DNA from: Bacteroidota bacterium
GTDB taxonomy: Bacteria; Bacteroidota; Ignavibacteria; Kapaibacteriales; UBA2268
NCBI GenBank assembly: GCA_024280675.1
Contig: JAJRPT010000130.1
Coordinates: forward strand, 1-9,768
Direction: 5' to 3'
DNA: 9,768 nt
Every line of letters starts with the position of its first letter. Position 1 is the stretch's first letter. The notes under the pieces were generated by a model. The model saw only the letters and a list, made by a program, of their open reading frames with translations. It was not told the DNA's origin and searched no databases. Made by a program: the position numbers and the translations under genes. Positions 1-8,085 of the stretch are shown here, in pieces.

Positions 1-3000
1 ATGTATGATTATCAGGATATTGTTGAGAAAGTATCAGTTATTGGCTCTGATCTGACCTCGAATACTTTTTCTCCTAGGTCGCTTGTCCTCAAAAAAGATC
101 CACCCACAGTTTATTGTAACAGAACTCAGCCCAAGAAATATTCTCTATATGGAAGGTTAGTCCTTGGAGAGAAAGATTATGAACTGGGAAAAGACGCTGC
201 TTTTGATTTTAATATTCGTGTGGATTTTACTTTTTTACCAGATATGAATCTTCAATTTCCTCCATTTCTGTATTCAACTTCTCGTAATTTGAGGATTTCT
301 AGCTCCGAGGGTTTAACACCCGAGGCATTATTTTATTTTGATATTACAAGTTATGCCTATGGATATAGTTCTATTAGAATTGATGAAATAGTTGACCTAG
401 GAAATTTAAATGCTCAGTATTTGGAGGATTTAAGATTTGAACTGTTTTATACCAAAGAAGACCGTGTGAGTGCATTGGTCAAGAATTATCCAGATGATAT
501 ATTTATGCCACTTGCAACTCCGCTTTCCCCAACCTTTACTCAAAGTGACGAGGATTTTGCAGAGTCTCCAGTTCGTTTCTCTTGGGAACAAAACCCAGAA
601 CTTCAGGGTTGCGAACTCACAGATTTTCCAAATTATCAGATTCAAATTCAAAAACTGTATAATATAAGAGAAGAATCAAATCCAGCCAATTACTCGACAA
701 GCAAAATACAGGCAAGAGTTGATTGGGAGAAGTCTGTAATTATTGAAACAGGTAATTCTAATACATTTATAGATTTAACTCTGGCCAAGGGGGGTGGGTT
801 TTACACTTGGAGGGTTCGCCCGATTGGTAACTTCTATGATGGAGGAATTGCAAATGCAAAGAATTGGGGTGCCTGGTCGGAAGTTGTTGCAGGTTCTCAG
901 ACATTCTCCCAAGGTGCGGTGGTCGATCTAGACAATAGTTCTAGCTATAACGTAAAATGTGGTTTGTTCTATTACAAACAATTCGATGCAAACAAGAACT
1001 GGATATATTCTAGGAATTTCACAAAGGGACGCAAAAGAGGAGAGGATAAATCCAGTTCAGGAAAAACAGTGCTTGCAGAAAACATAATATATGCCGACAA
1101 TTCTCTCAATCCTATCCAAGAACAGACCTTTATTCAATCCAATGGAATGCCAGTAGTTAAGCAATCCATCTACGATTACTCAGGACGTATGGCAGTGTCG
1201 AGTTTGCCGGTGCCATTGACTGCTGCCAACCATCTCTCATTCAAATCAGAGCTTATGGCAACAGATTCAGGTCTGTTCACAGCAAAAGATTTTGACACTT
1301 CGGATTCTTTATCAATTAGCTCTGGCACCGCAAATTACAAAAATCCAAATCCATTATCATTTTATAGTTCAAGTTTTAATTATTATTCAGGGACTTTTGA
1401 ACCCGAACTAAACAATAAATTTGTGCCAACAAGTGGAAAAAATTTAAACTCGACAACATTTTTTCCTTACTCAAGGACTTCGTTTTATTCCGACGGTACC
1501 AGAAGGACCAAAGAACAATCGGCATCTGGATATCATCACAGAATCGGCTCTGGCAATACCAATAAAATATTCTATTCAGATGTCACCGAAGCTGAGCTTT
1601 TGCCAATCTTTGGAACAGAAACCCCCATTGCCACCTCAACTCGAAAAATTATCACAAGGGATGCAAATGGCAATTCTTCTGTTCGGTATGTAGATAAAGA
1701 CGGGCAAACCATTGCTTCTGCTGTGAATGTCCATGCAAGCAAAACCTATTTCGACCCACTCTCAGATGACGAAGCCGTTTATAATCCCAGCCAAATTGTT
1801 GAGTGGCTAAATGATGAAATGCCATATGGTGATGGTGGAACAAGAGTTTTAAAAAAAATAACAAGTAGCGAACCGAATACTCAAGTATTTCTGAATTTTT
1901 CATTTGATCCGCACACTTTTACGCCCCAGGGAATAGATTGCCAATCAGAATGTGTTACCTGCAAATTTAATATACAGGTATTTGCCCGCAACGTGCAGAC
2001 GGGTGAATTAATTCTCCCAGATGGTGCGGGTTCGGCAAATTGGAAATTGGGGGAGACTTGTGAGGATTCGCTCATAAGCGAGTCTGCAGTTTTCACTCTG
2101 GCAGATGAGGGAACTTACCAGTTCGAAAGACGAATCTCCAATCCAAAAGATCCGTTAAAAGTTTCTGATCAGAAAACATTTGCTCGTATAGCAAAAAATA
2201 AAGTCAAAACAGAATTGACAGCTGAGCTGGGCGATGTGTTCACAGAAATTGATGCTCTCTTCTCATCGACGGCAACAAAGATTGAAGATTTCTACTCCTA
2301 TATCACTGACCCTACTATTGCGGTTTCTTTTGGTAGGAATGCTTTTACCCATAATGCTTCGAACACCATATATAATTTTAGCTCAACTTGCTACGGCAGT
2401 ATCAATATCCCAGAATTTAGTTGCCAGCGATGTCCACCAGATATAAGCCCAGATTCATTCGAATCATATATGAAGGACAAATGGAGCAATACATTTAATT
2501 CCTACACTTGGACAAATGAAAATTTTAATGATAGCTGGAACTACTTTTATGATAAGTCATTTGAAACTACTGGAAATAGAATTTATCCAGCAAGTGGGGG
2601 AGGGTTTAACCAAGGAAATGGCGCATTCAACCTACTGATCACTAACATGATTGCAGACACTTATTGCGGATATGACATTTGTGATTTGTGGAACACGTGG
2701 ACTGGGATTGTTGATAATCTTGACAAGTCAATGTTTCAGTATATTGATACAGATTCGGTGGCTATTGATAAAGATTTTAATCTTCTGCAAAATTTTCTAA
2801 ACCAAACTGGCAAAGCTATAAAAGGTATGTCAGAGTCAGCTTTCGGAAATTCAGGTTATTTGTCGAAGGCTCATCAATATTTTTATAAAAATCCAAAATG
2901 GTTTGATTCTAATGATCAGAGTAACAATCAAGCCTTTAGGAATTGCTCTGTCACATATTCCTACGATTCGACAAATGCTTGGGATCAGGACGACTGCGGA

Positions 3001-6000
3001 GTTCTGACAAAAGACAATCAAGACCAAAAAAAATGGGAAGAGTTCTACCGTTGTCTTGCCAACTCAAACACAAATATTGAAGGCGATAAAGGTGGCAGTG
3101 GGCAAATGTATGGTGTTCCTCTTTATTCTTTGTATCCAATGATACGAGATTCTCTTTACAATTCATGTACATTTTCTGCTGAAAGAAGACGCGTCACAAT
3201 CCTTGAGGGCTTGGAGGATCTATATCACGAGCAAGGCCTCTCCATCGAAGGAGACGGGGCTTACCTTTCTGATTTAACAGGTGAGTACGAGGTGATTTAT
3301 GATAGAGAGGGTTATTGCTATGACGTACTTCGTTCCCAGCTCGACACGATGGCGACAAATATAATAAGTGATTTGCAATCGACTTGTACATTCACCATTT
3401 GGACAGATTCAGTGGTCACAAATGATTGGATATTGGATGGCCCACCCGCCCAGCAGTATACTTCAATGACATTTGTTGGAACAGGTGAGGAGATGGATAA
3501 TTTCAAGGCCATTCTCACATATAATTATGATTTGTCTTCCACATTCGACCCAGCATTCACTTGGAATGGATACTCCGGTGACAATACCGCCAAACCGTCG
3601 AAAACAATATCTCTTGATACTCTTGCAAGTATTTTGACTGTTGAGTTTGATAATCCTACATATCATAATAATAATAATAATAATAATTATCAATGGGGAC
3701 ATCATGGTGGAGGTGAGACGAAGAAATGTTTGGAATTGGAGGACATTTATAACGATTTAAATTGTTATGTGTACGAAGGACGCTTGCCTGAGAATCCTTG
3801 GGATTGCTGTCTTTCCAAACAAACACCTTCAATAGGGTGGGGAGATCCATACGATGAAACAGAAGGGCTGTTGATAAGAAGAGGATCGAACACATTCTTT
3901 TCTTGTTATGGTATAGTAGATTTTGATGATAAGACTGGCGTAAGTTACTGTATTGATAGTGCTTATTCAAATGTTTCTAATACTTTTGAAAATTATGAAC
4001 AAGGCTATTTTTCTAATACTTATAGTTACCCACAGGATTTTGCAGATGCAATAAATTATACAAAGAATTTTTTCATTAATAGAGATGCCTCAACCTTTAC
4101 CGTAATCCCCGTCGGTGAAGAACTCAGAATGCACAGAGAGTGCACCTTGGATAGCAGCGGGTTCACCACCACATTCACACTCGGCTGGATTGGCAATAAA
4201 CTCCAAGACGAGAAACTAGACTCAGTATATTTCCGTTGGGTGGAGCCGGCTTCTTGGACATTCTCGAGTGGCACATCCACTCGCCCAAGCCAAGTCTATT
4301 TGACCTGCGAGCAAGAAGCACTCCGTGATACAAAAGCACGACTAAACTCACTCATCGATTCGGTGGCAGGCGCAAGGGGCGAGATTGCGTCCGATAATTA
4401 TGGAGCAGAATGTCTTGATTTCTCAGCACTTTCGCACACTACGACACTTTCTTATAATCAAGGCTACCAGCATTATACGCTCTATTATTACGACCGCTCA
4501 GGAAATTTAGTGAAGACAATTCCGCCCGGTGGTGTGGATTTGAGTATGAGTTTTACACGTGATAGTTTGCCAAATCACACATTTTCATCAAGCTATTCCT
4601 ATAATTCTTTGGGGCAACTTGTCAGTAGCCAAACGCCTGAAGACGCAGATGAAATCAGGAATTGGTATAATTTGGCAGGTCAGCTCAGGTTCACCCAAAA
4701 CGCAAAGCAAAAACCACGAGACCGCTACACATATTTCAACTACGACACACAAGGTAGGCAATTAGAAATTGGCGAGATTTCACTGACTTTTAGTCCTTGG
4801 GAAGCAGGTCTGAGCGGGACGTTCTTGGAAGCTGAAATAATTGTTGAAAATTATGAATATCCCTGGGTGCAAAACTACAATTATTCTTACGCAATAGATT
4901 TACCACCGCCATACCATCCAACATTTAAGATTAAAAACGTACGAAATCGTATAGGAACTAGCGGCCGCCACGACCACGGAGACAGCTATGATGGCGTGCT
5001 GGATTTACACACGATAACCCGCTCTTATTTCTCATATGACCGGCGTGGAAACCTTGATTATGTAGTAAAATCGTTGGTACTTGACACAAATGGAGGAAGG
5101 CTTCTTCCAAACATGCTGAGCTTCAAAGTAGACTACGACTACGACCCAATATCCGGAAATCTACTAGGTTTAATCTACAACCGTGACCGCAGCGACGAAT
5201 TCTACCACCGCTATTCCTACGACGAAGATTCCCGCCTGATCAAAGTCGAAACAAGCCGCCACGGCGAACTCTGGGAGCGAGACGCAAGCTATCAATATTA
5301 TCCCCACGGACCACTCCGCCGAGTCGAAATTGGCGAAGATAGCCTGCAGGGACTAGACTATACTTACACGATAAATGGCTGGCTCAAAAGTATAAATTAT
5401 CCGTTTACAGGCGCCAATGACCCTGGGCTTGACGGAGGAACGGCGAGTGCTACAAGCTCATATCCCCCAGATAGTTACGGACAACTCAACGAGTATTTCT
5501 TGAATGATTACAACTCCGAAGATGTGTTAAATGCCGCATATCTGGACTCCGATAAACTGTTTTACAACAAGCTCACAGCCGAAGATAATGCCGAACTTTT
5601 TGACGGAAATATCTCCGCAATTCAAAGCAGCTACCAATTCGACACAAGTGCATTTCACAAACGAAAGTTGATAAACCGAGGGCAAAATTACGATTACGAC
5701 CAAATAGGACGGCTGACAAAAAGCCAAAACTTTGACTTCGGAACACGCTTCTCAGAAGGCCAACCTTACGTCTCAGATGAATTTTCCAGCTCTTACACCT
5801 ACGACGCAAATTCTAATATCCAAACTCTGTATCGCACTGGTTCTAATACAGTTAGCTCAAACAGTTCAGACATGGATGAGCTACTTTATCATTACCCAAC
5901 AAACTCAAATCAGCTCGAATATGTGGACGATCTGGTCGGCTCAAACTCATTTTCCGGCGACATCGAAGATCAAGATTCTGGAAATTATGCCTACAATCGC

Positions 6001-6024
6001 ATCGGCCCACTTCGTGGGTTTTGA
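1..6024 (+). CDS. Giant RHS/YD-repeat protein, 5' part of a split gene (left end outside the window)
   Basis: This is the N-terminal 2007 residues of an RHS-family protein, a class that builds a large beta-sheet cocoon around a C-terminal effector. The frame is open from base 1. The first ATG is at base 1, but no signal peptide follows, so the true start is probably upstream. Residues about 175-300 look fibronectin-III-like (FSWEQNP, later FYTWRVRPIGNFY and WGAWSE). Residues 352-405 and 561-575 (YDYSGR, VRYVDKDGQTIASAV) are typical of the large RHS proteins of Bacteroidota. Residues about 647-1480 carry many Cys (CQSECVTC, CQRC, YCGYDIC), which suggests export and disulphides. YD-type repeats run from about 1495 to 2000 (YYYDRSGNL, YSYNSLGQL, YDTQGR, YDRRGNL, YDEDSRL, YDQIGRL, YDANSN). 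The protein ends at YAYNRIG plus seven junk residues, where the repeat element begins. The rest of the core is in the fragment ending at 7253. The family call is firm; whether the gene still works is doubtful. Confidence 0.85.
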   Translation: MYDYQDIVEKVSVIGSDLTSNTFSPRSLVLKKDPPTVYCNRTQPKKYSLYGRLVLGEKDYELGKDAAFDFNIRVDFTFLPDMNLQFPPFLYSTSRNLRISSSEGLTPEALFYFDITSYAYGYSSIRIDEIVDLGNLNAQYLEDLRFELFYTKEDRVSALVKNYPDDIFMPLATPLSPTFTQSDEDFAESPVRFSWEQNPELQGCELTDFPNYQIQIQKLYNIREESNPANYSTSKIQARVDWEKSVIIETGNSNTFIDLTLAKGGGFYTWRVRPIGNFYDGGIANAKNWGAWSEVVAGSQTFSQGAVVDLDNSSSYNVKCGLFYYKQFDANKNWIYSRNFTKGRKRGEDKSSSGKTVLAENIIYADNSLNPIQEQTFIQSNGMPVVKQSIYDYSGRMAVSSLPVPLTAANHLSFKSELMATDSGLFTAKDFDTSDSLSISSGTANYKNPNPLSFYSSSFNYYSGTFEPELNNKFVPTSGKNLNSTTFFPYSRTSFYSDGTRRTKEQSASGYHHRIGSGNTNKIFYSDVTEAELLPIFGTETPIATSTRKIITRDANGNSSVRYVDKDGQTIASAVNVHASKTYFDPLSDDEAVYNPSQIVEWLNDEMPYGDGGTRVLKKITSSEPNTQVFLNFSFDPHTFTPQGIDCQSECVTCKFNIQVFARNVQTGELILPDGAGSANWKLGETCEDSLISESAVFTLADEGTYQFERRISNPKDPLKVSDQKTFARIAKNKVKTELTAELGDVFTEIDALFSSTATKIEDFYSYITDPTIAVSFGRNAFTHNASNTIYNFSSTCYGSINIPEFSCQRCPPDISPDSFESYMKDKWSNTFNSYTWTNENFNDSWNYFYDKSFETTGNRIYPASGGGFNQGNGAFNLLITNMIADTYCGYDICDLWNTWTGIVDNLDKSMFQYIDTDSVAIDKDFNLLQNFLNQTGKAIKGMSESAFGNSGYLSKAHQYFYKNPKWFDSNDQSNNQAFRNCSVTYSYDSTNAWDQDDCGVLTKDNQDQKKWEEFYRCLANSNTNIEGDKGGSGQMYGVPLYSLYPMIRDSLYNSCTFSAERRRVTILEGLEDLYHEQGLSIEGDGAYLSDLTGEYEVIYDREGYCYDVLRSQLDTMATNIISDLQSTCTFTIWTDSVVTNDWILDGPPAQQYTSMTFVGTGEEMDNFKAILTYNYDLSSTFDPAFTWNGYSGDNTAKPSKTISLDTLASILTVEFDNPTYHNNNNNNNYQWGHHGGGETKKCLELEDIYNDLNCYVYEGRLPENPWDCCLSKQTPSIGWGDPYDETEGLLIRRGSNTFFSCYGIVDFDDKTGVSYCIDSAYSNVSNTFENYEQGYFSNTYSYPQDFADAINYTKNFFINRDASTFTVIPVGEELRMHRECTLDSSGFTTTFTLGWIGNKLQDEKLDSVYFRWVEPASWTFSSGTSTRPSQVYLTCEQEALRDTKARLNSLIDSVAGARGEIASDNYGAECLDFSALSHTTTLSYNQGYQHYTLYYYDRSGNLVKTIPPGGVDLSMSFTRDSLPNHTFSSSYSYNSLGQLVSSQTPEDADEIRNWYNLAGQLRFTQNAKQKPRDRYTYFNYDTQGRQLEIGEISLTFSPWEAGLSGTFLEAEIIVENYEYPWVQNYNYSYAIDLPPPYHPTFKIKNVRNRIGTSGRHDHGDSYDGVLDLHTITRSYFSYDRRGNLDYVVKSLVLDTNGGRLLPNMLSFKVDYDYDPISGNLLGLIYNRDRSDEFYHRYSYDEDSRLIKVETSRHGELWERDASYQYYPHGPLRRVEIGEDSLQGLDYTYTINGWLKSINYPFTGANDPGLDGGTASATSSYPPDSYGQLNEYFLNDYNSEDVLNAAYLDSDKLFYNKLTAEDNAELFDGNISAIQSSYQFDTSAFHKRKLINRGQNYDYDQIGRLTKSQNFDFGTRFSEGQPYVSDEFSSSYTYDANSNIQTLYRTGSNTVSSNSSDMDELLYHYPTNSNQLEYVDDLVGSNSFSGDIEDQDSGNYAYNRIGPLRGF
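3664..3690 (+). repeat. In-frame AAT trinucleotide microsatellite
   Basis: Seven perfect AAT codons (3667-3687) lie between CAT and TAT codons inside the giant RHS gene and encode seven consecutive Asn. The run falls just before a Gly/His-rich patch (QWGHHGGGE) and a Cys, so it is probably a flexible loop in the cysteine-rich middle region. The unit length is three, so slippage would change the loop length without breaking the frame. Confidence 0.9.
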
Positions 6025-6116
6025 AATGCAAAGATTCATTTTTTTTTAGTCGCTCCATCCGTCGCTTTGCAATGCGAGTGGCGGTTTAGAATTAATTTCA
6101 AGCCCACAATGTGGGC
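6005..6116. repeat. REPIN-like palindromic element inside the RHS core
   Basis: The left arm (6005-6027) is a hairpin GCCCAC-TTC-GTGGGT followed by TTTGAAAT. The right arm (6095-6116) is ATTTCAA followed by a hairpin GCCCAC-AAT-GTGGGC. The right arm, reverse-complemented, matches the left with only a changed 3-base loop, one substitution and one extra base. The two ends are therefore inverted copies of a unit that is itself palindromic. The interior has a smaller inverted pair, GCAAAG (6028-6033) and CTTTGC (6065-6070), and a run of nine T (6039-6047). No transposase is encoded and no target duplication is visible. This matches the layout of REP doublets moved by Y1 (RAYT) transposases, which do not duplicate the target. 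A MITE or a recombination scar is the alternative. All three frames are closed at some point within it. Confidence 0.7.
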
Positions 6117-7253
6117 GATTATTATGAGGTCTACGCCCGAGATGCGGGTGGCAAAGTTTTGGCAGTTTACTCGAATTTCCCGAGCGATAATTCGAGTAAT
6201 AATTCCTGTATTTGCATCAATTTCACCTCAGAAGCTTACGCCGATGCTGGAGAAGTCGGTCAAGTCTGTTCATCGAATTACTCCTTAAGTTCAGGAATCC
6301 CAGAGCTTTACGACGTTGATATTTTTCCATTTCCCAACGACACCAACTCGGTTCACGTCGATACTTTGCGGATAACAAATGGATCTCTGGAAGTTTCAGG
6401 CATTTATGATCTGATTTATTTGGGCTATGACGAAATCCCTTGTGCCGATGAAAATAGCAATGTGTTCCTGACCGAGTGGCACATTTATGGCTCCGAAGCT
6501 CAAGGCAGAATCGGAATCGTTCGACCGAATAATGTGGTTTATTCTACAGAATTAAACGATTATTTCTCAGATTCACTAAATCCAAGTGGGACTTTCTCAC
6601 GCGAAGTGGGCATAAAAGGGGGCAAATCCTATGCGATAAAAGATCATTTGGGGAGCGAGCGAGTCGTCATTTCTGATGTGAAAGAGCCGAGTTTATTTGG
6701 CTCGAAATTTTACACGAACAACATTTCGGTGAGCAATTATTATCCATTTGGCTCATTAATTTCGGATATTTCGAGGTCATCTGAGGCATATCCCTACGGA
6801 TATAATGGCAAGGAGAACGACAATGAGATAGCTGGGAAAAACAACACAATCGATTATGGTGCAAGGACTTACGCCAGTCGCTTGGCACGTTTTTTCTCGA
6901 CTGATCCATTAAAATCGAAATTTCCGAATCAAAGTTCGTATATTTACGCTGGGAATAATCCCATTTTGTACATTGATGTTGATGGGAAGTTCAAAACTCG
7001 AGCTGATGTGATGCTCCGGCAGGCTGAGGAAAGTTATTTGAAAGGTGACATTTCAGCCGATGAGCTGAAGTCACATTACCAAGGAAATTTCGACGGTGCG
7101 ATGCTTGGGCTATCTAGTAAATATTCTAACAAGTTACAGCCAGCAGATGACATTGTTAAAACTCTGTCACTACCCTTTATTTTCAGCAAATACCCCTCCA
7201 GCCTCGGATCCTCCCAGCAGGTGTTGAAAATAAGTTTATTTTTTATTAAGTAA
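6111..7253 (+). pseudogene. RHS core and C-terminal tip, 3' part of the split RHS gene
   Basis: This frame continues the upstream RHS protein but lies in a different phase; it is open from 6096, after stops at 6087 and 6093. The only start-like codon before the core is GTG at 6111. It is inside the repeat arm and has no ribosome binding site, and the first real Met comes after the core. An independent gene is therefore unlikely. Numbering from 6111, the core begins with YYEVYARDAGGKVLAVY. A 90-residue stretch with three Cys follows, then EWHIYGSEAQGRIG, KDHLGSERVVISDV, YYPFGSLI, YGYNGKEND, DYGARTYASRLARFF, DPL (265-267) and AGNNPILYIDVDGK ending near 293. About 50 residues expected between YNRIG and YYEVYARD are absent. 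Residues 294-380 form a short tip (MLRQAEESYLKGDISADELKSHY, then GNFDGAMLGL) that matches no toxin I recognise and ends in a low-complexity tail, so it may be truncated. It probably makes no protein unless the break is an assembly error. Confidence 0.75.
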
Positions 7254-7281
7254 TTGAAAATCAAGCGAATCAATATATTTA
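7254..7281 (+). promoter_or_regulatory. Weak sigma-70-like promoter candidate upstream of the YgjP-like gene
   Basis: TTGAAA (7254-7259) is followed after 16 bases by TATTTA (7276-7281), in the 79-bp AT-rich gap before the metallopeptidase gene. The match is by eye only. The region is so AT-rich that chance is likely, and Bacteroidota promoters usually have a different -33/-7 pattern. No convincing terminator for the RHS gene was seen in this gap. Confidence 0.25.
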
Positions 7282-7332
7282 AATTGCAAGTAAAGTTTTG
7301 GGAAAAGCAACTATCAAAGAAAATCTAATTAA

Positions 7333-8031
7333 ATGTTTAATAAGCAAAATATTATTATAACAAAATCGAAAAGGAAAACTTATTCGATTGAAGTCAGTCC
7401 ACATTCGGAGATAAAAATTCGGGTTCCGAGCAATTTCACCACAAAAGACACTGACGAAATATTAGAAAAGCACAAGAAATGGATTGAGAAAGCCCTGAAA
7501 AGAAATATAGTTAACTTAAAAAATAATTTAAAAAACAATGAAGCAAATAAATTATTTGGAATTAAAAAAATTCTGATTGGCGGTAAATGGTTCAAAATCA
7601 AGACATTCAAAAGTTCTACAAACCGAATTCATTTTAAAGGTAAAAATCTTTTAGTATTTTTAGAAAAAATAAACGATAAAGAATATCAGAAGGCTGTAAT
7701 CACTTTTTTTCTGAAAAATATGGCGCGTGAAATCTTGGAGGCTAGAATTTGCACATTATCACACGAAACTGGATTAGAGTTTAATAATTTTAAAATATCT
7801 TCTGCAAAAAAAAGATGGGGTTCATGCTCTTGTGCCACAAGCATAAACCTCAACTGGAGATTGATAATGTTGGATGAGAAGCTCTCAAACTCTGTGATTT
7901 ATCACGAACTTTGCCACACAAAAATAATGGATCATTCATCAAATTTTTATAAGTTGTTAAAACAATTAGATAGCGATTATAAATTCCATAAGTTGGAACT
8001 TGGGAAATATTCTTTCGTCCTAGATTATTAG
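7333..8031 (+). CDS. YgjP-like (DUF45) zinc metallopeptidase
   Basis: This 232-residue protein is predicted to be a soluble cytoplasmic metallopeptidase-like enzyme of the YgjP/DUF45 group, related to the M48/SprT zincin folds. The diagnostic block is present: KKRWGSCS at 159-166, INLNWRLIML just after it, the zinc motif HELCH at 191-195 (His191, His195, catalytic-type Glu192), and DHSSNFY at 200-206, where His201 is the likely third ligand. The N-terminal half is Lys- and Asn-rich (KKWIEKALKRN, NLKNNLKNNEANK), as in many of these proteins. Length is normal and no signal peptide or membrane segment is seen. The ATG is preceded only by an A-rich stretch without a clear Shine-Dalgarno. Family members often sit beside type I restriction genes, but none is visible here. 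The gene ends 24 nt before the aspartase fusion, so co-transcription is possible. The substrate is unknown for the family. Confidence 0.88.
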   Translation: MFNKQNIIITKSKRKTYSIEVSPHSEIKIRVPSNFTTKDTDEILEKHKKWIEKALKRNIVNLKNNLKNNEANKLFGIKKILIGGKWFKIKTFKSSTNRIHFKGKNLLVFLEKINDKEYQKAVITFFLKNMAREILEARICTLSHETGLEFNNFKISSAKKRWGSCSCATSINLNWRLIMLDEKLSNSVIYHELCHTKIMDHSSNFYKLLKQLDSDYKFHKLELGKYSFVLDY

Positions 8032-8041
8032 CAATAAAAAA

Positions 8042-8047
8042 AAAGGA
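8042..8047 (+). promoter_or_regulatory. Shine-Dalgarno site of the CNBD-aspartase gene
   Basis: AAAGGA lies 8 nt upstream of the ATG at 8056, just after a run of A (8036-8044). It supports 8056 over the second in-frame ATG at 8071, from which it would be 23 nt away. Confidence 0.55.
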
Positions 8048-8055
8048 AAATACTA

Positions 8056-8085
8056 ATGACTTTAGAAGAAATGGCTTTAGAAGAA
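8056..8085 (+). repeat. Tandem 15-bp duplication at the start codon
   Basis: Two adjacent 15-base units, ATGACTTTAGAAGAA and ATGGCTTTAGAAGAA, differ at one base. They encode MTLEE then MALEE, so the gene starts with two in-frame ATG codons in near-identical contexts. Confidence 0.8.

Noticed and set aside
1851..1858. A8 runs (here and near 3026) as programmed frameshift sites
   Set aside because: The frame is open and YD/RHS-like on both sides without shifting, so no shift is needed.
3463..3970. Minus-strand frames with runs of Ile or Tyr over the AAT repeat
   Set aside because: They are the reverse reading of the microsatellite and of the RHS gene, with no family resemblance and no start context.
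6005..6047. Rho-independent terminator formed by the left hairpin and the nine-T run
   Set aside because: The hairpin ends about 19 nt before the T run and its stem is only six pairs, so the geometry is wrong. The T run belongs to the element interior.
5732..6288. Plus-strand alternative frames around the element (5732-6049 and 6067-6288)
   Set aside because: They overlap the YD repeats or the core fragment in the wrong phase and their translations show no domain pattern.
6111..7253. Independent gene starting at GTG 6111
   Set aside because: The GTG is inside the repeat arm, has no ribosome binding site, and the encoded protein begins in the middle of an RHS core. It is better read as the 3' piece of the split gene.
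7333..8031. Immunity protein for the RHS tip
   Set aside because: HELCH, RWGSCS and INLNWRL identify a conserved metallopeptidase family unrelated to immunity proteins.
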